Counted from the stretch's first letter, positions 1 through 10,990 are shown. The stretch is DNA of 64,000 bases from Mycolicibacter longobardus (GCF_002102265.1 NZ_LQPG01000011.1:124001-188000); one strand, 5' to 3'. The notes: generated from the letters alone by a model not told the origin. Program-made: numbers and translations.

Positions 1-320
1 GTGGATCCGTCGCGCATCACCTGCAGCGCCTGTGGGGCAGGCCGATAGCAGCCCAGCCCGTCGGCGGTGTCGGCTACGCCGTCGATGTGCAGTCCGCGAG
101 TCGCGGCCAGCAGCGCCGCCACGGCGAGCAGGCCCGTCACCGGGCTGCCCGGGCCGAAGGCCAGACCGCCGGCCCAGACCACCGCCGCGGCCAGCGCGCC
201 GAGAGCGGCCCCAACCACGGGCAGCGCCGTGAGTGCCCCGCGGCCCGGCGGGCGGGCAGCCCCCGCGGGAAGTCGCACGGCGGTACCGAATGCGACCGCG
301 TCGGCCAGCGACCGGATCAC
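1..320 (-). CDS. cobS: Cobalamin synthase CobS (adenosylcobinamide-GDP ribazoletransferase), partial
   Basis: Final step of the nucleotide-loop pathway: an integral membrane enzyme joins adenosylcobinamide-GDP and alpha-ribazole to give adenosylcobalamin. Only the first ~106 residues are present; the rest lies beyond base 1. The reverse strand from GTG 320 reads [12 protein letters not shown] and then [16 protein letters not shown], the Asp-rich metal-binding signature of CobS, ahead of CYRP and QVMRDGS. Hydrophobic stretches flank the motif. The GTG start overlaps the cobT stop as GTGA (317-320), so the two genes are translationally coupled, as in the Rv2207-Rv2208 pair of M. tuberculosis. 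The identification is firm; the rest of the gene cannot be assessed. Confidence 0.9.
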   Translation of the reverse strand, partial: MIRSLADAVAFGTAVRLPAGAARPPGRGALTALPVVGAALGALAAAVVWAGGLAFGPGSPVTGLLAVAALLAATRGLHIDGVADTADGLGCYRPAPQALQVMRDGS

Positions 321-1381
321 CTGCCGGCCCCGCCGTCCGGTCCCGACACGCCGGCCTCGTCGAAAGTGGACATCGATGCCAATGCGGCCACGGCCGCCTG
401 CAGCACCGGCAGCGCCACCGCCGCGCCGCTGCCTTCGCCGAGTCGCATCCGCAGATCGAGGATCGGCTCCAGGCCCAGCGCCGCGCAGGCCAGCGCGTGT
501 GCCGGTTCGGGGGAGCGATGCCCGGCCTGCCACCAGGCCCGTGCTCCGGGTGCCAGCCGCTCGGCCACCAGAGCGGCGGCCGTCGACGCCAGGCCGTCCA
601 ACAGCACCGGGGTCCGCCGCACCGCGGCCTGGGCGCAGAAGCCGGCCAGCGCCGCCAAGTCGGCACCTCCGCAGCAACGCAGCAGCCCCAGCGGATCGGT
701 GTGCTGCGTCCGGGACCGGAATAGGGCGTCGCGCACCACCGCGGTCTTGCGGGCCCAGCCGGCGTCGTCGATCCCCGTCCCGTGGCCGACCGCCTCGGCT
801 GGTTCGGCACCGGTCAGGGCAGCGACCAAAGTTGTTGCCACAGTGGTATTTCCAATTCCCATGTCGCCTGGGATGAGCAGGTCCGCTCCAGTGTCCACCT
901 CATGGTCGGCGATTCGGCGGCCCGCCTCGACGGCGGCGATGGTCTCCTCGGCGCTCAGGGCGTCTTCGGTTGCGATGTCGCCGCTGCCGCAGCGCACCTT
1001 GTACGCGCTGATCGCCCCTTGCGTGGCCGCTCCGTTCACCGCCATGTCCACCACTCGCACACCCGCCCCGGCGACCGTGGCCAGCGCATTGATGGCCGCC
1101 CCGCCGCGGTCGATGTTGGCCACCATCTGCGCGGTCACCTCGGCGGGGTAGGCGGACACCCGCTCGCGGGTGACGCCATGGTCGCCGGCGAACACCACAA
1201 CCCGGACTCGCTCGAATTGCCTTGGTGGGCAAAGGCCTTGACAAGCGGCCACCCAGACCGACAGGTCCTCCAGGCGGCCCAGCGAGCCCGGCGGCTTGGT
1301 CAGCAGGATCTGCCGCGCACGGGCGGCAGCCGCCACCGCGGCATCAGGCGGGCTGATCGGCGCGAAATCTGGGAAGTCCAA
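317..1381 (-). CDS. cobT: Nicotinate-nucleotide-dimethylbenzimidazole phosphoribosyltransferase CobT
   Basis: Transfers phosphoribose from nicotinate mononucleotide to 5,6-dimethylbenzimidazole, giving alpha-ribazole phosphate for the cobalamin lower ligand. Visible signatures are [12 protein letters not shown] near the N-terminus, [18 protein letters not shown] in the middle and RLGEGSGAA near the C-terminus, whose Glu (about residue 316) corresponds to the family's catalytic base. The chosen start is TTG 1381 ([10 protein letters not shown]), preceded by a G-rich stretch; it gives 354 aa, close to the ~361 aa of the M. tuberculosis protein. The open frame continues upstream to 1501, but that part overlaps the DUF3043 gene and looks non-coding. 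Cotranscribed with cobS. Confidence 0.93.
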   Translation of the reverse strand: MDFPDFAPISPPDAAVAAAARARQILLTKPPGSLGRLEDLSVWVAACQGLCPPRQFERVRVVVFAGDHGVTRERVSAYPAEVTAQMVANIDRGGAAINALATVAGAGVRVVDMAVNGAATQGAISAYKVRCGSGDIATEDALSAEETIAAVEAGRRIADHEVDTGADLLIPGDMGIGNTTVATTLVAALTGAEPAEAVGHGTGIDDAGWARKTAVVRDALFRSRTQHTDPLGLLRCCGGADLAALAGFCAQAAVRRTPVLLDGLASTAAALVAERLAPGARAWWQAGHRSPEPAHALACAALGLEPILDLRMRLGEGSGAAVALPVLQAAVAALASMSTFDEAGVSGPDGGAGR

Positions 1382-1404
1382 GGCTGTCGGCCCCCGAGCC
1401 GAAC

Positions 1405-2085
1405 TCAGTCGAGGCGTTCGCCGCGCCGCACCTGCGGGCGCGGTGCCCGCATCCGGCGGAGCGTTGATGCCCGGCTGGCGGCGTACAGCCCCAACTTCCA
1501 CCGGGACTCGACGTTGTCGGGATACTTGGTGTCGACCCGTCGGCCTACCTTGCGGGCCAGCAGGACCCCGTCGACGGCCATCAAGATCATCAGCAGCATC
1601 ATCGCCGGTGAGATGTAGAGCTGGATCTGGGGGAGCGCCATCATGATGAACATCAGCCCCAGAGCCACCGGCATGAAGAGGCCGAGCAGGTTGTAGCGGG
1701 CGTCCACGATGTCGCGGGCATACCGGCGCACCGGGCCGCGGTCGCGCTCCAGCAGCGCCGACTCGTCGCCGGCCAGCATCCGCTCCCGGCGCTGGGCCAT
1801 CCGCTCGCGACGCTGCGCCTTCGCGGCTCGACGTTCCTCCTTGCTGAGCTTCGGCCCGGCCAGGGACTTGCGCCTGGCTCGGGCCTCCGCAGAGGTCATC
1901 GGAGCCGGCGTCACGGGGCCACGACGCTTGGTGGCCGCGCTGCGCTTGGGCGTGGGCCTCCCCTTGGGGGCGGTGACGCGGGCAGGTGCGGCTTCCCCGG
2001 AACCGTCGACGTCGACGGCGGCAGTCACGGACTCAGGGGTCTTGGCGGACCGGGTCTCGTCGTGTCGGCGTCCGGGCAACTTCAC
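1405..2085 (-). CDS. DUF3043 family membrane protein (Rv2206-like)
   Basis: Function unknown. The 226-aa protein has a highly basic N-terminal half ([15 protein letters not shown], then many Arg/Lys/Ala residues, likely helical), the DUF3043 signature [20 protein letters not shown], and two hydrophobic segments ([18 protein letters not shown] and [20 protein letters not shown]), followed by a basic tail. This suggests a two-helix membrane protein with a long cytoplasmic N-terminal region. The start is GTG 2085. It sits upstream of cobT on the same strand in mycobacteria, probably in one transcript, but nothing ties it to cobalamin synthesis. Confidence 0.85.
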   Translation of the reverse strand: MKLPGRRHDETRSAKTPESVTAAVDVDGSGEAAPARVTAPKGRPTPKRSAATKRRGPVTPAPMTSAEARARRKSLAGPKLSKEERRAAKAQRRERMAQRRERMLAGDESALLERDRGPVRRYARDIVDARYNLLGLFMPVALGLMFIMMALPQIQLYISPAMMLLMILMAVDGVLLARKVGRRVDTKYPDNVESRWKLGLYAASRASTLRRMRAPRPQVRRGERLD

Positions 2086-2154
2086 GCCCGCAAGATTACT
2101 TGCCCGGCCCGCCCGGGCTGCGCCGCCGTCCGTCCGGCTCTATACCCTGCCGAT

Positions 2155-3282
2155 ATGGCTCACGACCCGGGTACTGGCTCCGGATCGCGGGTGCTTCGGG
2201 TCCTGATCGCGCCGGACTGCTACGGCGAGAGTCTGACCGCGGTGCAGGCTGCCGCTGCGATCTCGACCGGATGGCATCGCAGCCGGCCCCACGATCGGCT
2301 GGCGATCGCGCCGCAGTCCGACGGTGGCCCGGGTTTCGTCGCGGTGCTGGCCGAGCGGCTGGGCACGGTGCAGCGGTCGCGGGTCAGCGGTCCACTGGAG
2401 CAGCCGGTCGACGCGGACTGGCTCTGGGACGACGCATCGAAGACGGCGTACCTGGAGTGCGCCCAGGCCTGCGGGTTGGCGCTGCTCGGCGGCCCACCAT
2501 CGCCGCGGACGGCACTGGCGGCTCACAGCAGGGGGGTGGGACAGCTCGTCGACGCGGCGCTGGCGGCCGGGGCGGAACGGATCGTCGTCGGACTCGGTGG
2601 CAGTGCGTGCACCGACGGTGGCCGCGGCATGGTCGACGAGCTGGGCGGGCTGGCGGTCGGGCGCCGACGGCTCGCCGACGTCGAACTGACCGCTGCTTGC
2701 GATGTCGAATATCCGCTGCTGGGTCCGTGGGGCGCAGCACGGGTGTTCGGGCCGCAGAAGGGCGCCGATGCCGCCACGGTGGCGGTGCTCGAGAGCCGCC
2801 TGGCCGCCTGGGCGACCGAGTTGGACGCCGCCGCCGGGTGGGAAGTGAGCGCCGCCTCGGGTGCCGGTGCGGCCGGGGGGATCGGCGCGGCACTGCTGGC
2901 GCTGGGCGGCGTGGTCGAATCCGGGGCCCAGATCGTTGCCCGTCACACGGATCTGGAGGCCGCACTGGCCGCCGCCGATGTCCTGATCACCGGCGAGGGC
3001 CGGTTCGACGAGCAGTCATTGCACGGAAAGGTGGTCGGTTCGCTGGCGTCGGCGGCACGTGCCCGGGAGCTCCCGTTGCTGGTGTTGGCAGGCCAGATCG
3101 GCCTCGACGAACCGGCGCTGAGGTCGGCCGGCGTGTTGGCCGCCCGGGCGATCGCCGACCACGCCGGCTCGGTGGGATTGGCCCTGATCGACGCCGCCAA
3201 CCAGCTGATCGACCTCACGGCCGTCCTGGCGGCACAGGTCGGTGCCAGCCCGGTGGATCCACCCCGTCCGGCGGGTCAGTAG
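2155..3282 (+). CDS. Glycerate kinase (GlxK family, Rv2205c-like)
   Basis: Predicted to phosphorylate glycerate with ATP. Family features are [19 protein letters not shown] at the N-terminus, [11 protein letters not shown], the glycine-rich [32 protein letters not shown], and [17 protein letters not shown] near the C-terminus; all are intact. ATG 2155 gives 375 aa; in-frame GTG 2191 gives 363 aa and matches the start of the M. tuberculosis protein (~358 aa) better, so the N-terminus is uncertain. It is divergent from the DUF3043 gene across a short intergenic region. The exact substrate (2- or 3-phosphoglycerate route) cannot be told from sequence. Confidence 0.88.
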   Translation: MAHDPGTGSGSRVLRVLIAPDCYGESLTAVQAAAAISTGWHRSRPHDRLAIAPQSDGGPGFVAVLAERLGTVQRSRVSGPLEQPVDADWLWDDASKTAYLECAQACGLALLGGPPSPRTALAAHSRGVGQLVDAALAAGAERIVVGLGGSACTDGGRGMVDELGGLAVGRRRLADVELTAACDVEYPLLGPWGAARVFGPQKGADAATVAVLESRLAAWATELDAAAGWEVSAASGAGAAGGIGAALLALGGVVESGAQIVARHTDLEAALAAADVLITGEGRFDEQSLHGKVVGSLASAARARELPLLVLAGQIGLDEPALRSAGVLAARAIADHAGSVGLALIDAANQLIDLTAVLAAQVGASPVDPPRPAGQ

Positions 3283-3397
3283 GAGTGGGAACCCGTTGAC
3301 GCAGGGTATCGTTGTTCCGGTGGGCCTCCGCACGTCGGAAGACGCCTCGGAGTCGAGGCGGGCTCACCCCCGTGATCAACCGCAATAGGGAGACGCA

Positions 3398-3754
3398 ATG
3401 ACTGTTCAGGATCAGTCGGCCACCGAGTCTCACGGCGTGGTCTTGACAGATGAGGCCGCAGCAAAGGTGAAGGCGCTGCTCGAGCAAGAAGGCCGTGACG
3501 ACCTGACCCTGCGTATCTCGGTCCAGCCGGGCGGCTGCGCCGGCCTGCGCTACAACCTGTTCTTCGACGACCGCACCCTCGACGGGGACGTGATCGCGGA
3601 GTTCAACGGGGTGAAGCTGGCTGTCGACCGAATGAGCGCGCCGTACCTGCAGGGTGCCGAGATCGGCTATGCCGACCAGATCGACAAGCAGGGCTTCACC
3701 ATCGAGAACCCCAACGCCGGCGGCTCGTGCTCGTGCGGCGACTCGTTCAACTGA
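3398..3754 (+). CDS. A-type iron-sulfur carrier, HesB/IscA/ErpA family (Rv2204c-like)
   Basis: Small (118 aa) Fe-S carrier thought to pass clusters to apo-enzymes. The three cluster-ligating cysteines are present: GGCAG (about residue 47) and the C-terminal CSCG pair (SCSCGDSF). The central RYNLFFDD...VKLAVDRMSAPYLQG block is typical of the family. Start ATG 3398 follows GGGAGACG. In M. tuberculosis an opposing membrane gene (Rv2203) lies between this gene and adoK; here only 123 bp separate them and that gene is absent. Confidence 0.93.
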   Translation: MTVQDQSATESHGVVLTDEAAAKVKALLEQEGRDDLTLRISVQPGGCAGLRYNLFFDDRTLDGDVIAEFNGVKLAVDRMSAPYLQGAEIGYADQIDKQGFTIENPNAGGSCSCGDSFN

Positions 3755-3856
3755 GCACCTAGTACCACCTGATTCCCGGTGGGCTTGGCGCTGCCCGGCG
3801 GCGGACCGGTGGCACCGGACCGCTACCGTGGGTACCCACATCCAGGCCCATGGTGA

Positions 3857-4852
<996 letters not shown>

Positions 4853-4921
4853 TGGTGAGTGATTGCGTCGAGCCTGTAGTTAGCGTGGTTCCTTCTCGCA
4901 CTTTGCCGCGCCAATTACAGT

Positions 4922-4954
4922 CTCGCGAGCGGGGGGTGCCCCCGCTCTCGCGAG
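4922..4954. terminator. Hairpin between convergent adoK and asnB
   Basis: The left arm CTCGCGAGCGGGGG (4922-4935) pairs with CCCCCG (4939-4944) and CTCGCGAG (4947-4954), leaving a 3-nt loop and a 2-nt bulge. There is no T-tract, as is common for mycobacterial 3' hairpins. Its position in the short gap between two converging genes suggests a bidirectional terminator or mRNA 3'-end stabiliser. Confidence 0.65.
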
Positions 4955-4961
4955 TCTCGTG

Positions 4962-6929
4962 CTACAGCCGCACCGGGTAGTCCGGCTCCCTGATGGCGGG
5001 CACCACGCTGTGCTCGATGAAGATCGCGTACCACAGCATGAAGATCAGCACGGTCCACAACCGGCGGCTGTGATCGGCGGTGCCGGTGCGGTGCTCGTCG
5101 AGCATCGTGCGTACTGCGGCGACATCGATCAGGTGATCCGCGCCGGTGGTGTCCACCGTGGCGTACGCCCATTCCAACAGCTCACCGGCGCGCAGCCAGT
5201 GCCGCAACGGCACCGGGAAGCCGAGCTTGGGCCGGTGCAGCACGTGCGCGGGAATGATCGGCTCCAGCGCCCGGCGCAGCGCGTACTTGGTGGTGGTGCG
5301 AGTGATCTTGGCCGACACCGGCAGGCGCGAGGCCACCGCGAAAACCTCGGGGTCCAGGAACGGCACCCGCAGCTCCAGTGAGTTGGCCATGGTCATCTTG
5401 TCGGCCTTGACCAGGATGTCGCCGCGCAGCCAGGTGAACAGGTCGATGTGCTGCATGCGGGCCACCGGGTCCCAGCCGGTCGATTCGGCATACAGCGGCG
5501 CGGTGACGTCGGTGTGGGTCCAGTCGGGGGAGAAGCCGCGCAGCACCGCGCGCAGTTGCTCGTCGGAGAAGCTGCGCGCGTTGCCGTAATAGCGCTCTTC
5601 CAGTGTCAGCGAACCGCGGTGCAGCAGGCTCTTGCCGCGCATCCCCTCGGGCAGCGGCCTGGACACCTTGCCCATCGACCGGCGCACCGGTGCCGGCAGG
5701 TAGTCGAACGGGCGCAGCGACAGCGGCTCGCGGTAAATCGTGTAGCCGCCGAACAACTCGTCGGCGCCTTCGCCGGAGAGCACCACCTTGACGTGCTTGC
5801 GGGCCTCGGCGGCGATGAAATACAGCGGGACCAGGGCAGGGTCGGCGACCGGGTCGTCGAGATACCAGACGATCTCGGGCAGGGCGGCGACGAACTCGGC
5901 CGGGCTGACCACCTTGACCACATGCCGGGCACCGATTGCCTCGGCGGAGGCGGCGGCCACGTCGATCTCGGAGAAGCCCTCCCGCTCGAACCCGGTGGTG
6001 AAGGTGATCAGCTTGGGATTGTGGCGCATCGCCAGTGCGGCGATAGCGGTGGAGTCGATCCCCCCGGACAGGAAGGCGCCGACGGTGACGTCGGCTCGCA
6101 TGTGCTTGGCGACCGAATCCTCCAGCACCGCGGTGATCTCGTCGTAGCGAGCCTGCTCGGCGTCGCGGGTGATCGGGGTGGCGTCGAACCGCGGCCGGAA
6201 ATAGCGGGTGGTCTCCGGCGCCTGTCCGGGGCGGATACGGGCGTAGCAGCCCGATTCCAGCCGGCGTATCCCGCGGTGCAGCGTCTCGGGCTCGGGCACG
6301 TACTGCAGGACCGTGTAGTGCTGCAGCGCGCGAGCGTCGATTCCGGTGGCCCCGACGTCGAATCCCACGACTTCAGCCAGATCCAGCAGGCATTTCTTCT
6401 CGCTGCCCACCACCGTGCCGCCCGGTCCGCTCGCTATGAACAGCGGTTTGATCCCGAACGGGTCGCGGGCGCAGAACAGCTCCCCGGCCACGTTGTCCCA
6501 GATCGCGAAGGCGAACATGCCCCGCAGCCGGGTCAGGACCTCCACACCCCAGTAGTGGTAGCCGGCGACTATCGCCTCGCCGTCGCCGTCGGTGGCGAAG
6601 ACCGCGCCGTGGTCGGCGGCCAGCTCCGCCCGCAGTTCCAGGTAGTTGTAGATCTCGCCGTTGAACACCAGTTCGTAGCGGTCCGGCGCCTCCGGGGGCC
6701 CCCACCGCATGGGCTGGTGCGAATGGGCGATGTCGATGAACGACAGTCGGTTGAAGCCGAACACCACGTGTTTGCCGGCCCAGATGCCGCCCGGCTCGTC
6801 GGGCCCGCGATGGCGCATCAGATGGGTCGCACGGGAAACAGCACCGGCGACCTCGGTTAGGTCCGAAGTCACATCCGGGCCGGGTGTCGTGCCGGCCGGG
6901 GCACACACGAAGGCCAGCAGTCCACACAT
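4962..6929 (-). CDS. asnB: Glutamine-dependent asparagine synthetase / amidotransferase AsnB (LtsA-like)
   Basis: Class II glutamine amidotransferase fused to an ATP-pyrophosphatase domain. Cys2 (MCGLLAFV) is the N-terminal nucleophile; RHRGPDEPG, NGEIYNY and the glutaminase fold follow in the first ~230 residues. The PP-loop SGGIDST lies near residue 288 and GEGADELFGGY further on. Length is 655 aa. It is annotated as asparagine synthetase, but the mycobacterial and corynebacterial AsnB/LtsA protein has been linked to amidation of meso-diaminopimelate in peptidoglycan; sequence alone does not settle the acceptor. ctaC is divergent, 215 bp away. Confidence 0.93.
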   Translation of the reverse strand: MCGLLAFVCAPAGTTPGPDVTSDLTEVAGAVSRATHLMRHRGPDEPGGIWAGKHVVFGFNRLSFIDIAHSHQPMRWGPPEAPDRYELVFNGEIYNYLELRAELAADHGAVFATDGDGEAIVAGYHYWGVEVLTRLRGMFAFAIWDNVAGELFCARDPFGIKPLFIASGPGGTVVGSEKKCLLDLAEVVGFDVGATGIDARALQHYTVLQYVPEPETLHRGIRRLESGCYARIRPGQAPETTRYFRPRFDATPITRDAEQARYDEITAVLEDSVAKHMRADVTVGAFLSGGIDSTAIAALAMRHNPKLITFTTGFEREGFSEIDVAAASAEAIGARHVVKVVSPAEFVAALPEIVWYLDDPVADPALVPLYFIAAEARKHVKVVLSGEGADELFGGYTIYREPLSLRPFDYLPAPVRRSMGKVSRPLPEGMRGKSLLHRGSLTLEERYYGNARSFSDEQLRAVLRGFSPDWTHTDVTAPLYAESTGWDPVARMQHIDLFTWLRGDILVKADKMTMANSLELRVPFLDPEVFAVASRLPVSAKITRTTTKYALRRALEPIIPAHVLHRPKLGFPVPLRHWLRAGELLEWAYATVDTTGADHLIDVAAVRTMLDEHRTGTADHSRRLWTVLIFMLWYAIFIEHSVVPAIREPDYPVRL

Positions 6930-7144
6930 CGGGTCCCAGTATGCCGCACCGGTATCGGCCCCGAACCGCGTAGGCCTGCGCAGCGCCGGTGCGGGCGGGG
7001 AAGTTCAGGTGCGGCGGCCAACACACCGGGGCGGCCAACCGGCAGGTACGTCGTACCGCGGTGATCCGGGTGGTCTACGCTGCGTAGTATTCGACTGCTC
7101 CGCCGGGTCAGTCGGCCTGGTCTGTGACTCGAGGAGGCACCAAC

Positions 7145-8203
7145 GTGACACGTCGCGGGCAGGGCGTTGTGCTTAGCCGTCTGCGTCGACCGCTGGCCGT
7201 GGCCGGCGCGCTCGGGCTGCTGGCGGTGACGCTCAGCGGTTGCAGCTTCGACTGGACCGACGTGGTCGGTTTCGGCTGGCCCAAGGGCATCACGCCCGAG
7301 GCCGAGGCCAACTACCAGCTGTGGATCGGCATGGTCATCGCTTCGGTCGTGATCGGTGGCCTGGTCTGGGGAATGATCTTCTGGTCGATGATCTTCCACC
7401 GCAAGAAGGCGACCGACACCGAGCTGCCGCGCCAGTTCGGCTACAACATGCCTCTGGAGCTCGGGCTGACCGTCCTGCCCTTCCTGGCCGTCGCGGTGAT
7501 CTTCTACTTCACCGTCGTCGTGCAGGAGAAGATGCTGCACCAGGAGCCCGACCCCGAGGTGGTCGTCGACGTCACCGCGTTCCAGTGGAACTGGAAGTTC
7601 GGTTACCAGAAGGTCGACTTCCACGACGGTACGTTGCGCTACGACGGCGTGGACCAGGCCCGCAAGGATGCGATGGCATCCAAGCCCGAGGGCGTCGACA
7701 AGCACGGCGAGGAGCTGGTCGGCCCGATTCGCGGCCTCAACACCGACGACCGGACCTACCTGAACTTCGACAAGATCGAGACGCTGGGAAGCACCAACGA
7801 GATCCCGGTGCTGGTGGTGCCCAGCGGCAAGCGCATCGAGTTCGTGTTGAACTCCGCCGACGTGATCCATGCCTTCTGGGTGCCGGAGTTCCTGTTCAAA
7901 CGTGACGTCATCGCCTGGCCGGAACGCAACAACCAGGTGAACACCTTCCAGGTCGCCGAGATCACCAAGGAAGGCGCGTTCGTCGGCCACTGCGCCGAGA
8001 TGTGCGGCACCTACCATGCGATGATGAACTTCGAGGTCCGGGTGGTCTCACCCAACGACTTCAAGGCCTACCTGGGTCAGCGCATCGCCGGGAAGACCAA
8101 TGCGGAGGCGCTGGAGGCGATCAAGCAGGAGCCGCTGGCCACCACCACATTCCCGTTCGAGAGCCGCCGCGGCCTGCTAGCCCCCCAAGCCAGCGACAAG
8201 TAG
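7145..8203 (+). CDS. ctaC: Cytochrome c oxidase subunit II CtaC (lipoprotein, CuA)
   Basis: CuA-bearing subunit of the aa3 oxidase that receives electrons from the bcc complex. Start GTG 7145 was chosen because CGAGGAGG lies 8-10 nt upstream; it gives 352 aa. The signal peptide ends in the lipobox VTLSGC with Cys33 as probable lipidation site. Two transmembrane helices follow ([18 protein letters not shown] and the [15 protein letters not shown] region). The CuA site is in [13 protein letters not shown], with Cys ~283 and ~287, His ~291 and a Met; an upstream His ligand is in DVIHAFW. Leads the plus-strand ctaC-ctaF-mmpS3 cluster. Confidence 0.96.
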   Translation: MTRRGQGVVLSRLRRPLAVAGALGLLAVTLSGCSFDWTDVVGFGWPKGITPEAEANYQLWIGMVIASVVIGGLVWGMIFWSMIFHRKKATDTELPRQFGYNMPLELGLTVLPFLAVAVIFYFTVVVQEKMLHQEPDPEVVVDVTAFQWNWKFGYQKVDFHDGTLRYDGVDQARKDAMASKPEGVDKHGEELVGPIRGLNTDDRTYLNFDKIETLGSTNEIPVLVVPSGKRIEFVLNSADVIHAFWVPEFLFKRDVIAWPERNNQVNTFQVAEITKEGAFVGHCAEMCGTYHAMMNFEVRVVSPNDFKAYLGQRIAGKTNAEALEAIKQEPLATTTFPFESRRGLLAPQASDK

Positions 8204-8213
8204 GGACAACCTC

Positions 8214-8633
8214 ATGCGCATCGAATCCAGGCTGTTCGAGTTCGTCGCCACCTTCTTCCTGGTGGTCGGGGTGATCTACGCCGTGCTGACCGCGAAGTTC
8301 GCCACCGGTGGAGTGGAATGGGCCGGCACCACCGCGCTGTTCCTGACCGGGATGATGGCCATGATCGTGGCCACCTTCTTCCGGTTCGTGGCACGCCGTC
8401 TGGACACCCGCCCCGAGGACTATGAGGCAGCCGAAATCAGCGACGGCGCCGGGGAATTGGGTTTCTTCAGCCCGCACAGCTGGTGGCCGATCCTGATCGC
8501 CCTGTCGGGGTCGGTGGCCGCCGTCGGGATCGGGTTGTGGCTGCCGTGGCTGATCGCCGCCGGTGTGGTGTTCATCTTGTCGAGCGTGGCCGGGCTGGTC
8601 TTCGAGTACTACATCGGCCCCGAGAAACACTGA
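8214..8633 (+). CDS. ctaF: Cytochrome c oxidase subunit IV-type protein CtaF
   Basis: Small (139 aa) actinobacterial aa3 oxidase subunit with four predicted membrane helices: [51 protein letters not shown] and [18 protein letters not shown]. The conserved loop [18 protein letters not shown] separates the two helix pairs. It follows ctaC after 10 nt and closely matches Rv2199c, a component of the bcc-aa3 supercomplex. The gene is intact; start ATG 8214. Confidence 0.95.
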   Translation: MRIESRLFEFVATFFLVVGVIYAVLTAKFATGGVEWAGTTALFLTGMMAMIVATFFRFVARRLDTRPEDYEAAEISDGAGELGFFSPHSWWPILIALSGSVAAVGIGLWLPWLIAAGVVFILSSVAGLVFEYYIGPEKH

Positions 8634-8772
8634 CCACACCTCCGGCGGGGACGCCGTGTCGACCCGTTTGGGTAGGGTTGCCGGTGCACAATGACCAACG
8701 GCGGGTGATGTTTACCGCCATCGGTTACGGCGGTGCGCCGTGGGCGCGGCGGTTTGAACAGGATAGGCGGGA

Positions 8773-9636
8773 ATGAGCGGGCCGAATCCCCCGGAGGCGG
8801 GCTCTGGAGACGAGGACCCCGGCAACGGTCGGCCGGACTCGGAACTGGCACCAGAGGCGTCTCCGGACGCCGCCGGTGATGACGTCCCGGCGATCGATGA
8901 GCTGGCGACCGCCACCCCTGACAACACGGCGTATTCGCAGGCCTATTCGGCCCCGGAGTCCGAACAGTTCTTGAGCGCCCCCTACGTGCCGGTGGATCCG
9001 CGACTGTACGACTACGACAACTACGACACACCCGACGAACCGGATCCGCACGGCAAGACTCCGCGGTGGCCCTGGGTGGTCGGCGTCACGGTGATCATCG
9101 CCGCGGTCTCCCTGGTGGTGTCGGTGGCACTGCTGTTCGCCCGCTCCGAGTCCAATGACGTGGCCACCCCGGCCACCACGAGCAGCACCGTCTCGGTGCC
9201 GCCGGTGCAGGACGAGCTGCCCCGAAGCAGCAGCCCGACCGCGCCGCCGCCGCCTCCGCCGCCGAGCAGCGAGGAGCCGCCGCCTCCGCCGCCGCCGCCG
9301 CCCAGCGAGGAACCCTCACCCGAGCCGTCCACGACGCAGGAGACCACCACGACCACGCAGGCGAAGCCGATGCAGGTGACCTATTCGGTGACCGGCACCA
9401 AGGCCCCGTTCGACCAGATCACCATCACCTACGTTGATGCGTCCGGGCAGCGCCGGACGCAACGCAACGCCTACATCCCATGGTCGCTGACGCTGACGCC
9501 GATCTCCCAGTCGGAGATCGGCTCGCTGGAGGCAACCAGCATGCTTCGGCTGAGCAAGCTCAACTGCTCGATCACCAGCAGTGATGGCAGGGTGCTGTCC
9601 TCCAACAGCAACGACGCACCGGCGACGAGCTGCTGA
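8773..9636 (+). CDS. mmpS3: MmpS3 membrane protein
   Basis: MmpS-family protein of 287 aa. A long acidic cytoplasmic N-terminus containing [19 protein letters not shown] and a Tyr/Asp-rich [12 protein letters not shown] stretch leads to one transmembrane helix ([20 protein letters not shown], about residues 98-120). A Ser/Pro/Glu linker with several runs of consecutive prolines follows, then a C-terminal extracytoplasmic domain ([20 protein letters not shown]...[11 protein letters not shown]) ending in Cys. Unlike other MmpS proteins it is not next to an mmpL gene; its site beside the cytochrome genes is conserved (Rv2198c). It has been associated with the division/elongation machinery in mycobacteria; the role here is inferred. 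Confidence 0.93.
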   Translation: MSGPNPPEAGSGDEDPGNGRPDSELAPEASPDAAGDDVPAIDELATATPDNTAYSQAYSAPESEQFLSAPYVPVDPRLYDYDNYDTPDEPDPHGKTPRWPWVVGVTVIIAAVSLVVSVALLFARSESNDVATPATTSSTVSVPPVQDELPRSSSPTAPPPPPPPSSEEPPPPPPPPPSEEPSPEPSTTQETTTTTQAKPMQVTYSVTGTKAPFDQITITYVDASGQRRTQRNAYIPWSLTLTPISQSEIGSLEATSMLRLSKLNCSITSSDGRVLSSNSNDAPATSC

Positions 9637-10268
9637 TGGTCAGCAGGAACATCGGAGATCGATTCTTCCGGACGGGACAGTCACCGGAGGTGGTGGACCG
9701 GGTGCTGCTCGGCGTGTGCGCAGCGATCTGGCTTTCCCTGCTGGGTATGAGTGTGGCGGCGCTGGTGGCCCTGGTGGATCTCGGTCGGGGTTTTGACCAG
9801 CCGGCGGAGAGCTCGCATACCGGCCTGCTTTACATCGTCATCGGAGTCTCGGCACTGGTGATCCTTGCCGCCATCCCGGTGCTGCTCCGCGCGCGCCAGA
9901 CCGGCGCCCCGAGGCCTCCCGGCTTCGCGCCCCAGGCGCAGGCCAAACCGCCGCGGCAAGGCGGGCCGCTGCCCCAGCGGGGATTCGACGCCCCGGGACG
10001 GCGTGCGGCCGCCACGCGCGCGCCGTTGCCCAACCAGGCCCAGGTGGACCGGGTGCTGCTGCGCGGGGTGACGGTGCTGGCCAGCGCCGTGGGTGGTGCG
10101 CTGACCGTGGTGGCGTTGGCCACCTATCTGATGGCGACCGGCAAGGACACCGGCTCGTGGGTCTGTTACGGGCTGGCCGGGGCCATCACCTTGGCGATGC
10201 CGGTGATTCCGTGGTTGTACCTGCGCCGCCTGGGCGAGGTGCTGGAGCTGCCCTCCCGGTTCGGCTGA
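9636..10268 (+). CDS. Conserved membrane protein (Rv2197c-like, DUF2561)
   Basis: Function unknown, 210 aa. Four hydrophobic segments are visible: LLGVCAAIWLSLLGMSVAAL, IVIGVSALVILAAIPVLL, GVTVLASAVGGALTVVALA and GLAGAITLAMPVIPWLYL. A Pro/Arg/Gln-rich loop separates the two pairs. The start ATG 9636 shares a base with the mmpS3 stop (TGATG), indicating coupled translation with mmpS3. It is the last gene of the plus-strand cluster and converges on the PNPOx-like gene. Confidence 0.85.
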   Translation: MVSRNIGDRFFRTGQSPEVVDRVLLGVCAAIWLSLLGMSVAALVALVDLGRGFDQPAESSHTGLLYIVIGVSALVILAAIPVLLRARQTGAPRPPGFAPQAQAKPPRQGGPLPQRGFDAPGRRAAATRAPLPNQAQVDRVLLRGVTVLASAVGGALTVVALATYLMATGKDTGSWVCYGLAGAITLAMPVIPWLYLRRLGEVLELPSRFG

Positions 10269-10305
10269 GCCTTTTTATGGCGCTCCTTCACGCGCACAGC
10301 CTCTT

Positions 10306-10860
10306 TCAGGGCCACAGCAGCGTCGGCGACCAGCCTGTCGCGTCGCGTTCATAGCGCAGCCTGCGGTGCCGGCGAGTGGGGTCGGCCTGCCAGAACTCGA
10401 CGGTGTCGGCCCGCACGGCATACGACGCCCACTCCAGCGGAACCAGGGTGGGGGACTGAGCGAGCTCCAGGCGCGCCTTGTCCAATGCCTCGCTGATCTC
10501 GGCCGGATCGGAATAGGGCTCGCTCTGGCGCCCGGTCAGCACCATGGCCCGGGCGTCCTCGGAGCGGGTCAGGAAGTCGTCGGCCGTCACCTGAGGTGGA
10601 TCGGCCTGCGCGATGCCCTCAACGCGGACCTGCCGGCCCAGTGCGGGCCAGTAAAACGTCAGCGCCACAGTCGGATTGCGGTCGAGCTCGGCACCCTTGC
10701 GGCTTGCCGAGCTGATCGCGAAATGCCAACCGGCGGCATCGACGTCTTTGAGGATGAGCACCCGCGCCGATGGCCGCGACCCGGCCGTGGGAACCGTTGC
10801 CACGGTAGACAACGTCATGGCGTGGGGCTCGGCGACACCGCTGTCGACGGCATGTAACAA
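10306..10860 (-). CDS. Pyridoxamine 5'-phosphate oxidase-like flavoprotein
   Basis: FMN-binding split-barrel protein of the PdxH type. Motifs include PSARVLILKDVDAAGWHF (FMN contacts), SRKGAELDRNPTVALTFYWP, GRQVRVEG and the C-terminal VEFWQADPTRRHRRLRYER typical of PNPOx C-terminal domains. The first canonical start is TTG 10860 (184 aa), but homologous sequence continues in frame upstream (LRSLLRGLPVLAG...DPVELFTEW), so translation probably begins near CTG 10962 or another non-standard codon. It lies just after qcrB on the same strand, where M. tuberculosis has no such gene. It may act in vitamin B6 metabolism or as another FMN/F420-type oxidoreductase. Confidence 0.8.
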   Translation of the reverse strand: MLHAVDSGVAEPHAMTLSTVATVPTAGSRPSARVLILKDVDAAGWHFAISSASRKGAELDRNPTVALTFYWPALGRQVRVEGIAQADPPQVTADDFLTRSEDARAMVLTGRQSEPYSDPAEISEALDKARLELAQSPTLVPLEWASYAVRADTVEFWQADPTRRHRRLRYERDATGWSPTLLWP

Positions 10861-10990
10861 CCACTCGGTGAACAGCTCGACGGGATCGTTCGGTGCCCGC
10901 GACGGATCGAACTCCGGTGCGGAACCGGCCAGGACGGGCAGCCCGCGCAGCAGGCTGCGCAGGCCGCCCGGCGGCTCAGGACCAGTGGGC

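Noticed and set aside
5448..6860. Long plus-strand open frame (470 aa) opposite asnB
   Set aside because: Antisense shadow of a fully conserved asnB; GC-rich third positions open the complementary frame. No recognisable domain.
9240..9330. Apparent microsatellite-like CCG repeats
   Set aside because: They encode the proline runs of the MmpS3 linker, a normal feature of that protein.
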